The notes: generated by a model from the letters alone, not told the origin. A DNA stretch of 8,876 bases from BHER01 sp051652245 (GCA_051652245.1 JBOFTV010000071.1:1-8876), one strand, 5' to 3'; numbered from the stretch's first letter, positions 1-6,999 are shown. Program-made: numbers and translations.

Positions 1-615
1 GGCTATTTGGACAATTTTTTCAAAGTTGTCTAAATTAATGCCACCAGTTGGCTCCAAAGCAAAATTATTTTCACTACAGCTTTTAGCAATTATTTTATAC
101 TCCTCAATTGTTGCCAATCCGTTCATTGGAAAAAACTTAAGTGAGTTCCCTCCCATATCTTTAATTAGGTTAATTGCTGCCTCAATGGGGATTATTCCCT
201 CAACTCCGGTGGAACTTAATGGTCCCGTTGTAATTTTAACCATGCCCAATATACCAGTAGGTGATACGAGTGTATTGATGAATGTATCCTCATTATCAAC
301 TTTTGCGCGGGTATAACCAATTGCGGGGAAAACCTGGTTAGCATGTTGTGGTTTGATGACACCCGCTATTTCGGCTACAGCCTTCCATTGTTGCGGGTTT
401 CCAGCCCCTAGTCCAACTGATATTGCGTTGCCAAGGATTTCCTGATATTGCCTCATCCCCATTATTGCTGTTTCCACATCAGGATAACCCGCTGATAAAA
501 TACCCACAACAACATAACCCTTGGTTGCCTTGAGGATTTCGCGCGCATTAGTTAAGCTGTTTGTTAACACATTCAGTGCTATTCTGTCTTTATAAAAATT
601 TATTGTGTTATTCAT
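1..615 (-). CDS. dgaF: KDGP aldolase, DgaF family (3' end cut by window)
   Basis: Class I aldolase expected to split 2-keto-3-deoxy-6-phosphogluconate into pyruvate and glyceraldehyde-3-phosphate, the last step of D-glucosaminate breakdown in the Salmonella dga system. The frame is open from the ATG at 615 to the window edge, giving 205 residues; family members are near 245, so roughly 40 are missing. Motifs in order: GLGAGNP at 68-74, VKITTGPLS at 126-134, SLKFFPM at 158-164 and EPTGGI at 188-193. By analogy with Eda-type aldolases (LKFFP), Lys160 is the likely Schiff-base lysine. The ATG shares its A with the TAA of the upstream lyase gene (TAATG), and AAGGAG lies 10 bases before it, so translation is probably coupled. 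It is the last gene visible of the six-gene operon. The family call is strong; the exact substrate rests on the neighbouring DgaE-like gene. Confidence 0.88.
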   Translation of the reverse strand, partial: MNNTINFYKDRIALNVLTNSLTNAREILKATKGYVVVGILSAGYPDVETAIMGMRQYQEILGNAISVGLGAGNPQQWKAVAEIAGVIKPQHANQVFPAIGYTRAKVDNEDTFINTLVSPTGILGMVKITTGPLSSTGVEGIIPIEAAINLIKDMGGNSLKFFPMNGLATIEEYKIIAKSCSENNFALEPTGGINLDNFEKIVQIA

Positions 616-1721
616 TATTTTTTCACTCCTTGTAATGTACGTAATGCTTGGATGATACATGCTAAATCACCTGCTAATAGTGGGCGTGGATCGATGCATA
701 GCTTACCTTTACTTGCCTGATAGTCTCGTGTATAAATAGCTGTGGGATAAGACTTTAATCGTTGAGATAAATCCTTAGCATCACAACCATAAACCAAGGC
801 ATCCACTTTAATTGTCACCCGAAAAATATTCCGCCCCGCTTCATCCGCCGTCATTTTTGCACTAAGTCCGGGAATTAATTCTACTTGTTGAACAAACTGA
901 TCTAATTCACTTGTTGTAATCAATTGTTTGGGTTTACTTTGGACGTATTCACTCACTGCCTGAACTAAACCATAGATTGTTTCTTTCCCAACTTTCATTA
1001 TTCGGCCAATTCCATGATATTGAGCTTGAAGTTCCAGAGCTGCTTGCTTTGTCTTTGTCAAAACTAGTCCTGAAGTTGGTCCACAAATTGCTTTTGTACC
1101 ACTGTAGACAACAAAATCAGCTCCTATTTTCAAATATTTCTGTAAATCCTCTTCCGCAGCCGCATCAACAATAACCGGGATTTTTCTTTGTTGGCCGATA
1201 CTAACAAGCTCTTCCAGGCTAACCATGTTTTTTTGCACGGCATGATGTGATTGTACATAAATCAGTGCTTTGGTTGCGTCATCAATTAAAGCATCTACTT
1301 GATAACCATAGCTTAAATTACTGTGCCCCGCCTCCTTAATTGCAACATGTGCTGTTTTCAATACAAGATCAATTGGGACACCATAATTAATATTATGGCC
1401 TTTAAGCATCACTACATTAAATCTGTTCGAACCGCAATAATCATGAAATTTTTCAATCAGCGCGCGGTTTTCAGCACAAATCAGCGAAGCAATGGTTAGC
1501 ACTAATCCACTTGAAGCATTTGCAACAATACATGCTCCCTCTACACCAATAAGACTTGCAATCTTTGCAGAGGCTTCAGCCAATAACTCATCCATGACAA
1601 CATAGCTTCCAGCACCAAAATTCATCCTTTCTAACACCGTCTGACTTGGTGTTGAAACACCCAAAATCGTCATTCTCCCTGAAGCATTGACAACTTTCCT
1701 TACATTAATTTTCGCAATCAT
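615..1721 (-). CDS. dgaE: DgaE-family PLP-dependent ammonia lyase
   Basis: Cytosolic PLP enzyme of the SelA-related group. The characterised member, Salmonella DgaE, eliminates ammonia from D-glucosaminate-6-phosphate to give 2-keto-3-deoxy-6-phosphogluconate. At 368 residues it is full length for the family. Visible landmarks are an N-terminal VNASGRMTILG segment (11-21), QSHHAVQ at 157-163, VIVDAAAE at 183-190 with Asp186 placed to contact the PLP ring nitrogen, and YSGTKAICGP at 206-215 with Lys210 as the likely PLP-binding lysine. Its ATG overlaps the TGA of the upstream deacetylase gene (ATGA), with GGGGAGGG just before it, and its TAA overlaps the aldolase start. Pairing with a DgaF-type aldolase strongly supports a sugar-acid role over selenocysteine synthesis. 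Whether the substrate is glucosaminate-6-phosphate itself or a close relative cannot be seen from the sequence. Confidence 0.87.
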   Translation of the reverse strand: MIAKINVRKVVNASGRMTILGVSTPSQTVLERMNFGAGSYVVMDELLAEASAKIASLIGVEGACIVANASSGLVLTIASLICAENRALIEKFHDYCGSNRFNVVMLKGHNINYGVPIDLVLKTAHVAIKEAGHSNLSYGYQVDALIDDATKALIYVQSHHAVQKNMVSLEELVSIGQQRKIPVIVDAAAEEDLQKYLKIGADFVVYSGTKAICGPTSGLVLTKTKQAALELQAQYHGIGRIMKVGKETIYGLVQAVSEYVQSKPKQLITTSELDQFVQQVELIPGLSAKMTADEAGRNIFRVTIKVDALVYGCDAKDLSQRLKSYPTAIYTRDYQASKGKLCIDPRPLLAGDLACIIQALRTLQGVKK

Positions 1722-2848
1722 TTAACACCCTCCCCTTCTTTTTGGAAAAAAAATCCGCCAAAATAGCAAAAAGCTACCTCAATATTTTTAGTCGACGTTA
1801 CTATTTCACCTAGGCTATCGACTAGTTCTGTTGGATCATTGCTTATTTTAAAGCATGTCAGGTTAGCTTTTTTTCCAACTTTTAATCCTGTGGTGATGTC
1901 TAAGTCTAATATTTTTTGTGGATTTTTAGTAACTGCCTCGATACATTTATTAAGCGGCATTCCTAAATGAAGTAATTTGGTCATTACCGCGGCTAACGAT
2001 ATGACCGGTTGTTTTATGTTTTCCTGATAAATATCCGTGCTAATTGTGTCAAGTTCAAATCCCTGGTCTAATGCCATTTTCGCTGTCAAAAAACTAAAGC
2101 TATCTCTTCCATGTCCTAAATCAAATTTAATGCCGCGGGCTTTTGCTTCGATTATTTCAGCTATAATTTTTGTTGTCCCATTGAAAATATTGTTATCCTT
2201 CCCATTAAAAATATGTGTCACAATATCACCAGGCTTAAGCAGGGCTAGAATATCAACTAACTTTGGTGGTCCATTACCAATATGAACCATTATGGGCAAC
2301 GCTAATTCCCGCGCTATAACTTGGGCTTTTGCTAGTGGTATTAATCCATTTTGACCAACAACACTGCTGCTTAATCTTACTTTTATACCTACAATTTTAT
2401 CTTTGTGCTTGTGATAGGCAGCTATTAGTGCAGCTTGGTCAATATTGGTAAGGTCAACTAATTCTGAACGTGTGTTTATGCCCGTTTTAGCGATGTTAAT
2501 GAAAAATTTAATTGTTGTTTTACTTGCCGAAATCTGTTCGATGAATGTTTCTACATGATTTGCTCCCACTGTCCCAGCATCAATTAATAAAGTTACACCG
2601 GTTGTTACACCCACTTGATCAGCTTTTGTGCTTAGGGGGGTCAAACCGACATAACAATGGGCATGCATATCAATCCATCCTTGAGAAATGAAATGATTTG
2701 ACATCTCAATTACTTTTGTTTCTGGCGTGCACATAATTCTAGGAGCTATCTCCATAATAATATCATTTTCGAGCAAAATGTCGACTGCCGGATTATCATT
2801 TTGCCAATTTTCATCAATTATTGTAACGCCTTTAATTAAATATTTCAT
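1718..2848 (-). CDS. Amidohydrolase-superfamily deacetylase (cog3964 type)
   Basis: Metal-dependent hydrolase with a TIM-barrel fold, related to the Enterococcus/Agrobacterium amidohydrolase/deacetylase family often mislabelled dihydroorotase or adenine deaminase. From the chosen ATG it has 376 residues and the full metal set: HAH (His62, His64) after strand 1, a probable carboxylated Lys156 in GIKVR, His189 in MVHIGN, His212 in VTHIFNG and Asp272 in STDIY. Characterised relatives remove acetyl groups from N-acetyl-D-amino acids and similar esters or amides. I infer that here it deacetylates an N-acetyl-amino-sugar acid before the PLP lyase acts. An in-frame GTG lies 9 bases upstream at 2857, but it is part of the ribosome binding site AGAGGTGA, so the ATG at 2848 is preferred. 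The stop overlaps the dgaE start by four bases. Fold and catalytic residues are clear; the substrate is inferred from neighbours only. Confidence 0.85.
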   Translation of the reverse strand: MKYLIKGVTIIDENWQNDNPAVDILLENDIIMEIAPRIMCTPETKVIEMSNHFISQGWIDMHAHCYVGLTPLSTKADQVGVTTGVTLLIDAGTVGANHVETFIEQISASKTTIKFFINIAKTGINTRSELVDLTNIDQAALIAAYHKHKDKIVGIKVRLSSSVVGQNGLIPLAKAQVIARELALPIMVHIGNGPPKLVDILALLKPGDIVTHIFNGKDNNIFNGTTKIIAEIIEAKARGIKFDLGHGRDSFSFLTAKMALDQGFELDTISTDIYQENIKQPVISLAAVMTKLLHLGMPLNKCIEAVTKNPQKILDLDITTGLKVGKKANLTCFKISNDPTELVDSLGEIVTSTKNIEVAFCYFGGFFFQKEGEGVK

Positions 2849-2853
2849 TTCAA

Positions 2854-2861
2854 TCACCTCT
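2854..2861 (-). promoter_or_regulatory. Ribosome binding site deciding the deacetylase start
   Basis: AGAGGTGA sits five bases before the ATG at 2848. The competing GTG at 2857 is inside this motif, so it cannot use it; this sets the start at 2848. Confidence 0.75.
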
Positions 2862-2866
2862 GTTCC

Positions 2867-3961
2867 TTATTTTTCGATGGCATTTAACTTAAATGCACTC
2901 CATGCTCCAATATAGTCAAGCAGAAACTGCTCATGCTCAACAACTACTGCGCAAATGTTTTTACGTTCATCTAATGGCATTGCTGCTAAAATCAATTGTA
3001 ATTCTCCTTTGTACTTTCCAAAAGTATCGTTACCAATTATTATATCACCTTTTTCTTGATTCCGGAAATAATGCGGTGGAAATTGGTGGCTACTATATTT
3101 TTTTCTTGACGGTGTTGACCGAATCATGTATGCACTGATGTCACCACGGCGAACATGGGGATTGTCAAACATAATTATTTTTTCTATTTCGCTTGCTTGT
3201 TTTTGGACATGAACATCTAGGCTAATTATTTGGCGGTTTAGTTTCCCTAATTGTTCTAATTGTTCGTCACTTGCATAAGCATTTCCAATAATAATATCGT
3301 CAATTAGTCCCGTCGCCCAAAGATGCTTAGCCTGTGTTGTAATCGCCATATTTCGATGCATTTCGAGGGTGCAAAGTCCATCATTTATATCCCATGGACC
3401 AAGTTGTGCTACATCTGATGTAATAAAAGCTGCTGTTCTAATTCCCTGCTTTTTAAATCTTTTCGAGCAGGAAATGAAATGGTCATAATCTAGTCCCGTA
3501 TAACTTTGGGGATAGAAATTGTGACAACCTAGTATTTTATCCTTATTTGGAGCATACGAAAGGATATTATCAAGATAAGCAGTATCATTGCTCATGTTTA
3601 TTTCAATATCGAGATCGTATTCATTTTGTGTTAAATTTGCTTCTACGAGTCCATCAAACCCCAAATCTAATCTAATACCAGTTGCACCTAATTTATGAAA
3701 AAAAGTGAGGTCGCTATAATCAATTTCTAGCTTCTTAAAAACTGCTGGTGCAATATCTAAGATGACTTCCATCCCTTCACTTTTTGCTGCTCCAATTGTC
3801 ATTTTAAAAATTTTAGCTAATTCTTCTTTTGTCTTTTCTGCTGAAAGCAGACAGGTAAACACCCGAGTAAAACCACAGGATGCTGCCTTTTTAATATATT
3901 CCATATCTTTGTCAAGAGTTGTTTTTTCGGGATAGATTGCGATACCTAGTTGCCTTTTCAT
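2867..3961 (-). CDS. DUF871/MupG-family 6-phospho-glycosidase-like protein
   Basis: Protein of 364 residues with the DUF871 architecture: an N-terminal TIM-barrel domain and a C-terminal cyclophilin-like domain from about residue 245. The characterised member, Staphylococcus aureus MupG, hydrolyses MurNAc-6-phosphate-GlcNAc delivered by a PTS, so a cytosolic phospho-disaccharide hydrolase is expected here. Family hallmarks seen are RLDLGFDG at 97-104, MSNDT at 123-127, CHNFYPQSYTGLDYDHF at 146-162, GPWDINDGLCTLEMHR at 188-203, then VRRGDISAYMIRST at 270-283 and GDIIIGNDTFGKYKG at 305-319. AAGGAG lies nine bases before the ATG. It sits 16 bases after the small membrane gene. No murQ etherase or MurNAc PTS is visible, so the substrate probably differs from MupG's; the symbol mupG is withheld for that reason. 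Confidence 0.85.
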   Translation of the reverse strand: MKRQLGIAIYPEKTTLDKDMEYIKKAASCGFTRVFTCLLSAEKTKEELAKIFKMTIGAAKSEGMEVILDIAPAVFKKLEIDYSDLTFFHKLGATGIRLDLGFDGLVEANLTQNEYDLDIEINMSNDTAYLDNILSYAPNKDKILGCHNFYPQSYTGLDYDHFISCSKRFKKQGIRTAAFITSDVAQLGPWDINDGLCTLEMHRNMAITTQAKHLWATGLIDDIIIGNAYASDEQLEQLGKLNRQIISLDVHVQKQASEIEKIIMFDNPHVRRGDISAYMIRSTPSRKKYSSHQFPPHYFRNQEKGDIIIGNDTFGKYKGELQLILAAMPLDERKNICAVVVEHEQFLLDYIGAWSAFKLNAIEK

Positions 3962-3977
3962 GAGTTGTCACTCCTTT

Positions 3978-4232
3978 TTAATTCTTTTGGGGAAGTTGAT
4001 TTAAATAAGTATTTTGCATTACTGTAGCTCCAAAAATTGTTGTTATGATAATTAACTCTGTTAGTTTCACACTAATACTTAGATTAATTGCGATGCTTAG
4101 CAGAATAATTACTAAGGCAAATATGATGCTTTTGCCAACCGTCAAGCCTCTCATTAGTTTTACTTTTCGACAAATTATCTGGGATACAAGCACACTGATA
4201 ACAGTGAGCATTAATAGCTGTTGCGTGACCAT
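3978..4232 (-). CDS. Small membrane protein coupled to the EIIC gene
   Basis: Hypothetical protein of 84 residues that I do not recognise. It is strongly hydrophobic, with likely membrane segments at about 5-20, 34-52 and 54-70, a basic connecting stretch (CRKVKLMRG, about 21-29), and a short polar tail ending in LPQKN. No catalytic motif or signal-cleavage site is apparent. The ATG at 4232 shares its A with the TGA of the EIIC gene (TGATG). A TTG three bases upstream could also start it, but only a weak purine stretch precedes either codon, so re-initiation after EIIC translation is likely. Strict coupling suggests an accessory subunit or stabiliser of the permease; this is inference from position alone. 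Confidence 0.7.
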   Translation of the reverse strand: MVTQQLLMLTVISVLVSQIICRKVKLMRGLTVGKSIIFALVIILLSIAINLSISVKLTELIIITTIFGATVMQNTYLNQLPQKN

Positions 4233-5560
4233 CAAACATCCGTCCCTTGCTTATTTTCTTGGCCTTTTTCTATCTCTAAGCGCTCATTTTCTAGTGTTTT
4301 TCGTTCGAATATTTTGAAAAATGGCCAATAAATCACCCAAGCAATTCCAAAGAAGACAAATACCATGATAAATGCCATGATGTTCCAATCTGAACTAATT
4401 AAAGCTCCTAAGGGGGCAGGCATCGTAAATGGTGCTTTGACTGTCATACGCGGTAAAATATTAGCAATTGTCATAAAATAAGCAATTGTCATATTAACAA
4501 GAGGGGCTATAATAAATGGTACTGCAAGAATTGGATTCATTACTATTGGTGCCCCAAAAATAATTGGCTCATTGATATTAAAGATACCGGGTAAAAATGA
4601 TAGTTTCCCCAGTTGTCGGAGATATTGTGATTTTGAAAACATGAACATAATAACTAATACTAGTGTTGTTCCCGAGCCCCCAATCCATAAAAACCACTGT
4701 AAGAATTGTTCTGTAAAAATATTAGGTAATTCAAAGGCACTCACACCTGATTGAAAGGCATCGGTATTTTGGGCAATTGCCTGATCCCAAAACGGTCTGA
4801 TAATTGGTCCTAAAATTGCTGGTCCATGGACACCTAATACCCAAAATCCACAGATTAAAATGACTGTCAACATCCCTCCAAACAAGTTATTTCCTACAAG
4901 AAATATTTTAAGTGGTGAAATTAATAGCGTAATAAAACCATTTACGTCAAAATTAAAGACATGTCGGGGAACCCAAAATAATAAAATAATGACAAATGTT
5001 GGATATAATGCTGAAAATGAACTTGCTACAACAGGTGGCACACCTTCGGGCATTCTTATTTCTAGTTTGTATTTTTTCATCAGACGTAAGATTTCAACGG
5101 CAACTAAGGATGCAATGATTGCGCCAAATAACCCCTGTGCACTTAGTGGACCAATTGGGATATAGCGACCCACAACAGCTGTTCCTGCTGTTGTAATTCC
5201 GTCTTTAATATTTACTGGTACTGATAATAGTAAAAAAGCAAGGACACCTAGAAACCCTGATGTAATATCATCAAGCTTATAGCTTTTTCCTAGAAATGCT
5301 GCAATTGTAAAACTTGCATAAAGTGACATGATACCTACAGTAAATCGAAAGGGAACATCAAGTAAATCCTTGTAAGGTGCGATAAATTCATTATAACCAG
5401 GGATTGGCAGGTTTAAAAAGATAACAAAAAACGAACCAACTAGTGTTAGTGGAAGAATTGAAATCAAGCCATTTCGGATAGCTTGCATGTGACGTTGATT
5501 ACCAATTGCATTAGCAACCGGCATCATTTTCTCGCCAAGACGTTCTAACATTTGTTCCAT
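4232..5560 (-). CDS. PTS EIIC permease, lactose/cellobiose family
   Basis: Membrane component of a phosphotransferase system that imports and phosphorylates a beta-linked disaccharide or related glycoside. The 442 residues match the usual EIIC length for the CelB/LacE/ChbC family, and there is no fused EIIB or EIIA domain. About ten hydrophobic segments are present. The family's substrate-site motifs are intact: GVHGPAILGP at 243-252 (His245) and FNINEPIIFGAP at 327-338 (Glu331), equivalent to the His and Glu that contact sugar in the ChbC structure. The frame extends upstream to a GTG at 5605, but AGGAGG ends seven bases before the ATG at 5560, which fixes the start. It is the first gene of the operon. 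EIIA and EIIB must be supplied from outside the window. The family is certain; the sugar is not. Confidence 0.92.
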   Translation of the reverse strand: MEQMLERLGEKMMPVANAIGNQRHMQAIRNGLISILPLTLVGSFFVIFLNLPIPGYNEFIAPYKDLLDVPFRFTVGIMSLYASFTIAAFLGKSYKLDDITSGFLGVLAFLLLSVPVNIKDGITTAGTAVVGRYIPIGPLSAQGLFGAIIASLVAVEILRLMKKYKLEIRMPEGVPPVVASSFSALYPTFVIILLFWVPRHVFNFDVNGFITLLISPLKIFLVGNNLFGGMLTVILICGFWVLGVHGPAILGPIIRPFWDQAIAQNTDAFQSGVSAFELPNIFTEQFLQWFLWIGGSGTTLVLVIMFMFSKSQYLRQLGKLSFLPGIFNINEPIIFGAPIVMNPILAVPFIIAPLVNMTIAYFMTIANILPRMTVKAPFTMPAPLGALISSDWNIMAFIMVFVFFGIAWVIYWPFFKIFERKTLENERLEIEKGQENKQGTDV

Positions 5561-5566
5561 AATGAG

Positions 5567-5574
5567 ACCTCCTC
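5567..5574 (-). promoter_or_regulatory. Ribosome binding site fixing the EIIC start
   Basis: GAGGAGGT lies six bases before the ATG at 5560. It rules out the in-frame GTG at 5605, which has no such motif and falls close to the predicted transcription start. Confidence 0.8.
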
Positions 5575-5618
5575 GTTTAATATTAGTGGCGCTCTTTTTA
5601 TGCACCCCTATAAAGCGT

Positions 5619-5647
5619 ATTATATGCTATCTATCCGTGGTTGTCAA
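5619..5647 (-). promoter_or_regulatory. Consensus sigma-A promoter of the six-gene operon
   Basis: On the minus strand TTGACA (5647-5642) and TATAAT (5624-5619) are separated by exactly 17 bases, a perfect match to the housekeeping consensus. Transcription should start near 5612, leaving a leader of about 50 bases before the EIIC gene. It lies between the rplA terminator and EIIC, so the operon has its own promoter. A site this strong is likely to be held in check by a repressor or activated conditionally. Confidence 0.88.
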
Positions 5648-5655
5648 TATTTATC

Positions 5656-5673
5656 ATAACATTATAATGTTAT
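5656..5673 (-). promoter_or_regulatory. 18-bp perfect palindrome, likely operator
   Basis: ATAACATTATAATGTTAT reads the same on both strands, and symmetry extends to 24 bp if one mismatched pair is allowed. It begins eight bases upstream of the -35 box. This size and position fit a dimeric regulator's site, either an activator or a repressor acting from upstream. No regulator gene is visible in the window. Its AT-rich make-up means some symmetry could arise by chance, but an 18-bp perfect match next to a promoter is unlikely to be accidental. Confidence 0.6.
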
Positions 5674-5689
5674 CATCTTATTTTGAGTT

Positions 5690-5726
5690 AAAAAAAGGCA
5701 GAACACCTCTATTTAAGTATTCTGCC
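5690..5726 (-). terminator. Rho-independent terminator after rplA
   Basis: On the minus strand a stem pairs GGCAGAATAC (5726-5717) with GTGTTCTGCC (5706-5697) around a 10-base loop, with one mismatch, followed directly by a run of seven T. It begins about 25 bases past the rplA stop and separates the ribosomal operon from the sugar operon. Confidence 0.9.
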
Positions 5727-5751
5727 TCGTTAAAATTATTTTGACTAGCTG

Positions 5752-6453
5752 CTACAGTTTTACTGTAACAGAGTCTGTTGCTACGCGTACACCTGGACCC
5801 ATTGTTGTGGCAAGTGCTACGTTTTTAATGTAAATTCCTTTTGAAGTTGATGGTTTTGCACGTAAAATTGTTTCATAGACTGTATTGAAGTTAACCATCA
5901 ATTTTTCAGTTCCAAATGAAACTTTTCCGATTAACATATGCACGTTTCCGGCTTTGTCAACACGGTATTCAACTTTACCAGCTTTGATTTCAGTAATTGC
6001 TTTTGTTACATCAGCTGTTACCGTCCCTACTTTTGGTGTAGGCATCAAACTTCTTGGTCCTAAAATTTTCCCTAGTTTACCAACTTCTGGCATCATATCT
6101 GGTGTTGCAACCGCAACATCAAAATCTAACCATCCTTGTTGAATTTTATTTACAAGGTCGCTATCTCCTACAAAATCAGCGCCTGCTGCTTCTGCTTCTT
6201 TCGCTTTTTCACCTTTTGCAAATACGATTACAACTGGATTTTTACCCGTTCCGTTTGGTAAGCCTACCGCTCCACGAATTTGTTGATCAGCTTGTCGTGG
6301 ATCTACTCCTAAACGAAATGCTACTTCAACTGTTGCGTCAAATTTTACTGGACTAGTTTTACACACTAAATCCATAGCTTCTGTTATAGCATAGCTTGCA
6401 TCTTTATCGATTAACTTAGCTAATTCACTATATTTTTTTCCTCTGTTTGCCAT
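5752..6453 (-). CDS. rplA: 50S ribosomal protein L1
   Basis: Large-subunit protein forming the L1 stalk, which moves deacylated tRNA from the E site; in many bacteria it also represses its own operon. The 233 residues are full length (usually about 229). Landmarks are FDATVEVAFRLGVDPR at 38-53, GAVGLPNGTGK at 61-71, and the family signature LGPRSLMPTPKVGTV at 131-145, where Ser and Thr replace the more usual Gly and Asn, then GKVSFG at 176-181. AGGAGG lies eight bases before the ATG at 6453. It follows rplK by 120 bases and ends at a strong terminator, so rplK-rplA form a two-gene operon. rplJ and rplL are not next to it. Confidence 0.97.
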   Translation of the reverse strand: MANRGKKYSELAKLIDKDASYAITEAMDLVCKTSPVKFDATVEVAFRLGVDPRQADQQIRGAVGLPNGTGKNPVVIVFAKGEKAKEAEAAGADFVGDSDLVNKIQQGWLDFDVAVATPDMMPEVGKLGKILGPRSLMPTPKVGTVTADVTKAITEIKAGKVEYRVDKAGNVHMLIGKVSFGTEKLMVNFNTVYETILRAKPSTSKGIYIKNVALATTMGPGVRVATDSVTVKL

Positions 6454-6570
6454 AATACTTTCCTCCTATTTGTGGTTATTATCAGAATGTTACGTCAAAT
6501 ATTTCATTGCGTACTTCTTCCCACCGGTTATTTCTCTTCTGAGATAAAAACCTACTCAATTTGGGCTACT

Positions 6571-6590
6571 TTACTATTCGGCGATAGTAA
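6571..6590 (-). other. Perfect hairpin over the rplK stop codon
   Basis: TTACTAT and ATAGTAA pair perfectly over seven bases around a six-base loop, with the rplK TAG lying in the 3' arm. No T run follows, so it is not a terminator. The rest of the 6454-6570 spacer holds a weaker possible stem (TGAG with CTCA, near 6541-6559) and the rplA ribosome binding site. It could be an RNA-stability or coupling element; the AT-rich stem is weak energetically. Confidence 0.35.
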
Positions 6591-6999
6591 TTCCCATGTT
6601 TTTAGCAGTTCCGGCAACAATATTCATTGCTGCTTCGATATCGTTTGCATTTAAATCTGGTAATTTAATTTCTGCGATTTCGCGTAATTGATCTTTGGTT
6701 ACTTGTCCTGCTTTAGTTGTTAAAGCATTCGCTGATCCTTTTTCAATTCCTGCATATTTTAATAATAATCTTGCAGCTGGTGGTGTTTTTGTGATAAATG
6801 TAAATGATCTATCTTCAAAAACAGTAATAACTGCTGGAATTACCATACCAATTTGTTCTTTTGTTTTGTCATTATATTGTTGACAGAACTCTTGAATGTT
6901 AACTCCTGCTGGTCCTAATGCAGTCCCAACTGGTGGCGCTGGATTTGCTTTTCCTGCTTCAATCGCTAATTTAATAACTGCTGATACTTTTTTTGCCAT
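6574..6999 (-). CDS. rplK: 50S ribosomal protein L11
   Basis: Large-subunit protein of the GTPase-associated centre, binding 23S rRNA with L10-L12 and needed for factor function and the stringent response. From the ATG at 6999 it is 141 residues, the standard bacterial length. Typical motifs are KANPAPPVGTALGPAGVNIQ at 17-36, containing the PPVG loop, and the C-terminal RNA-binding domain ending in AMNIVAGTAKNMGI. An open frame reaches upstream to 7017, but the GAGGAGGT site sits eight bases before the ATG at 6999. First gene of the rplK-rplA operon with its own promoter at 7099-7071. nusG, the usual upstream neighbour, is not adjacent in this window. Confidence 0.97.
   Translation of the reverse strand: MAKKVSAVIKLAIEAGKANPAPPVGTALGPAGVNIQEFCQQYNDKTKEQIGMVIPAVITVFEDRSFTFITKTPPAARLLLKYAGIEKGSANALTTKAGQVTKDQLREIAEIKLPDLNANDIEAAMNIVAGTAKNMGITIAE

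Noticed and set aside
26..316. Plus-strand open frame of 96 codons
   Set aside because: Antisense to the well-conserved aldolase frame; no ribosome binding site and no recognisable motif.
5603..5605. GTG at 5605 as the EIIC start
   Set aside because: It lacks a ribosome binding site and falls close to the predicted transcription start; the ATG at 5560 has a strong site and starts like other EIIC proteins.
5610..5626. Possible catabolite-response (cre) site around ACGC near the -10 box
   Set aside because: About five mismatches to the cre consensus and poor symmetry; not better than chance in AT-rich DNA.
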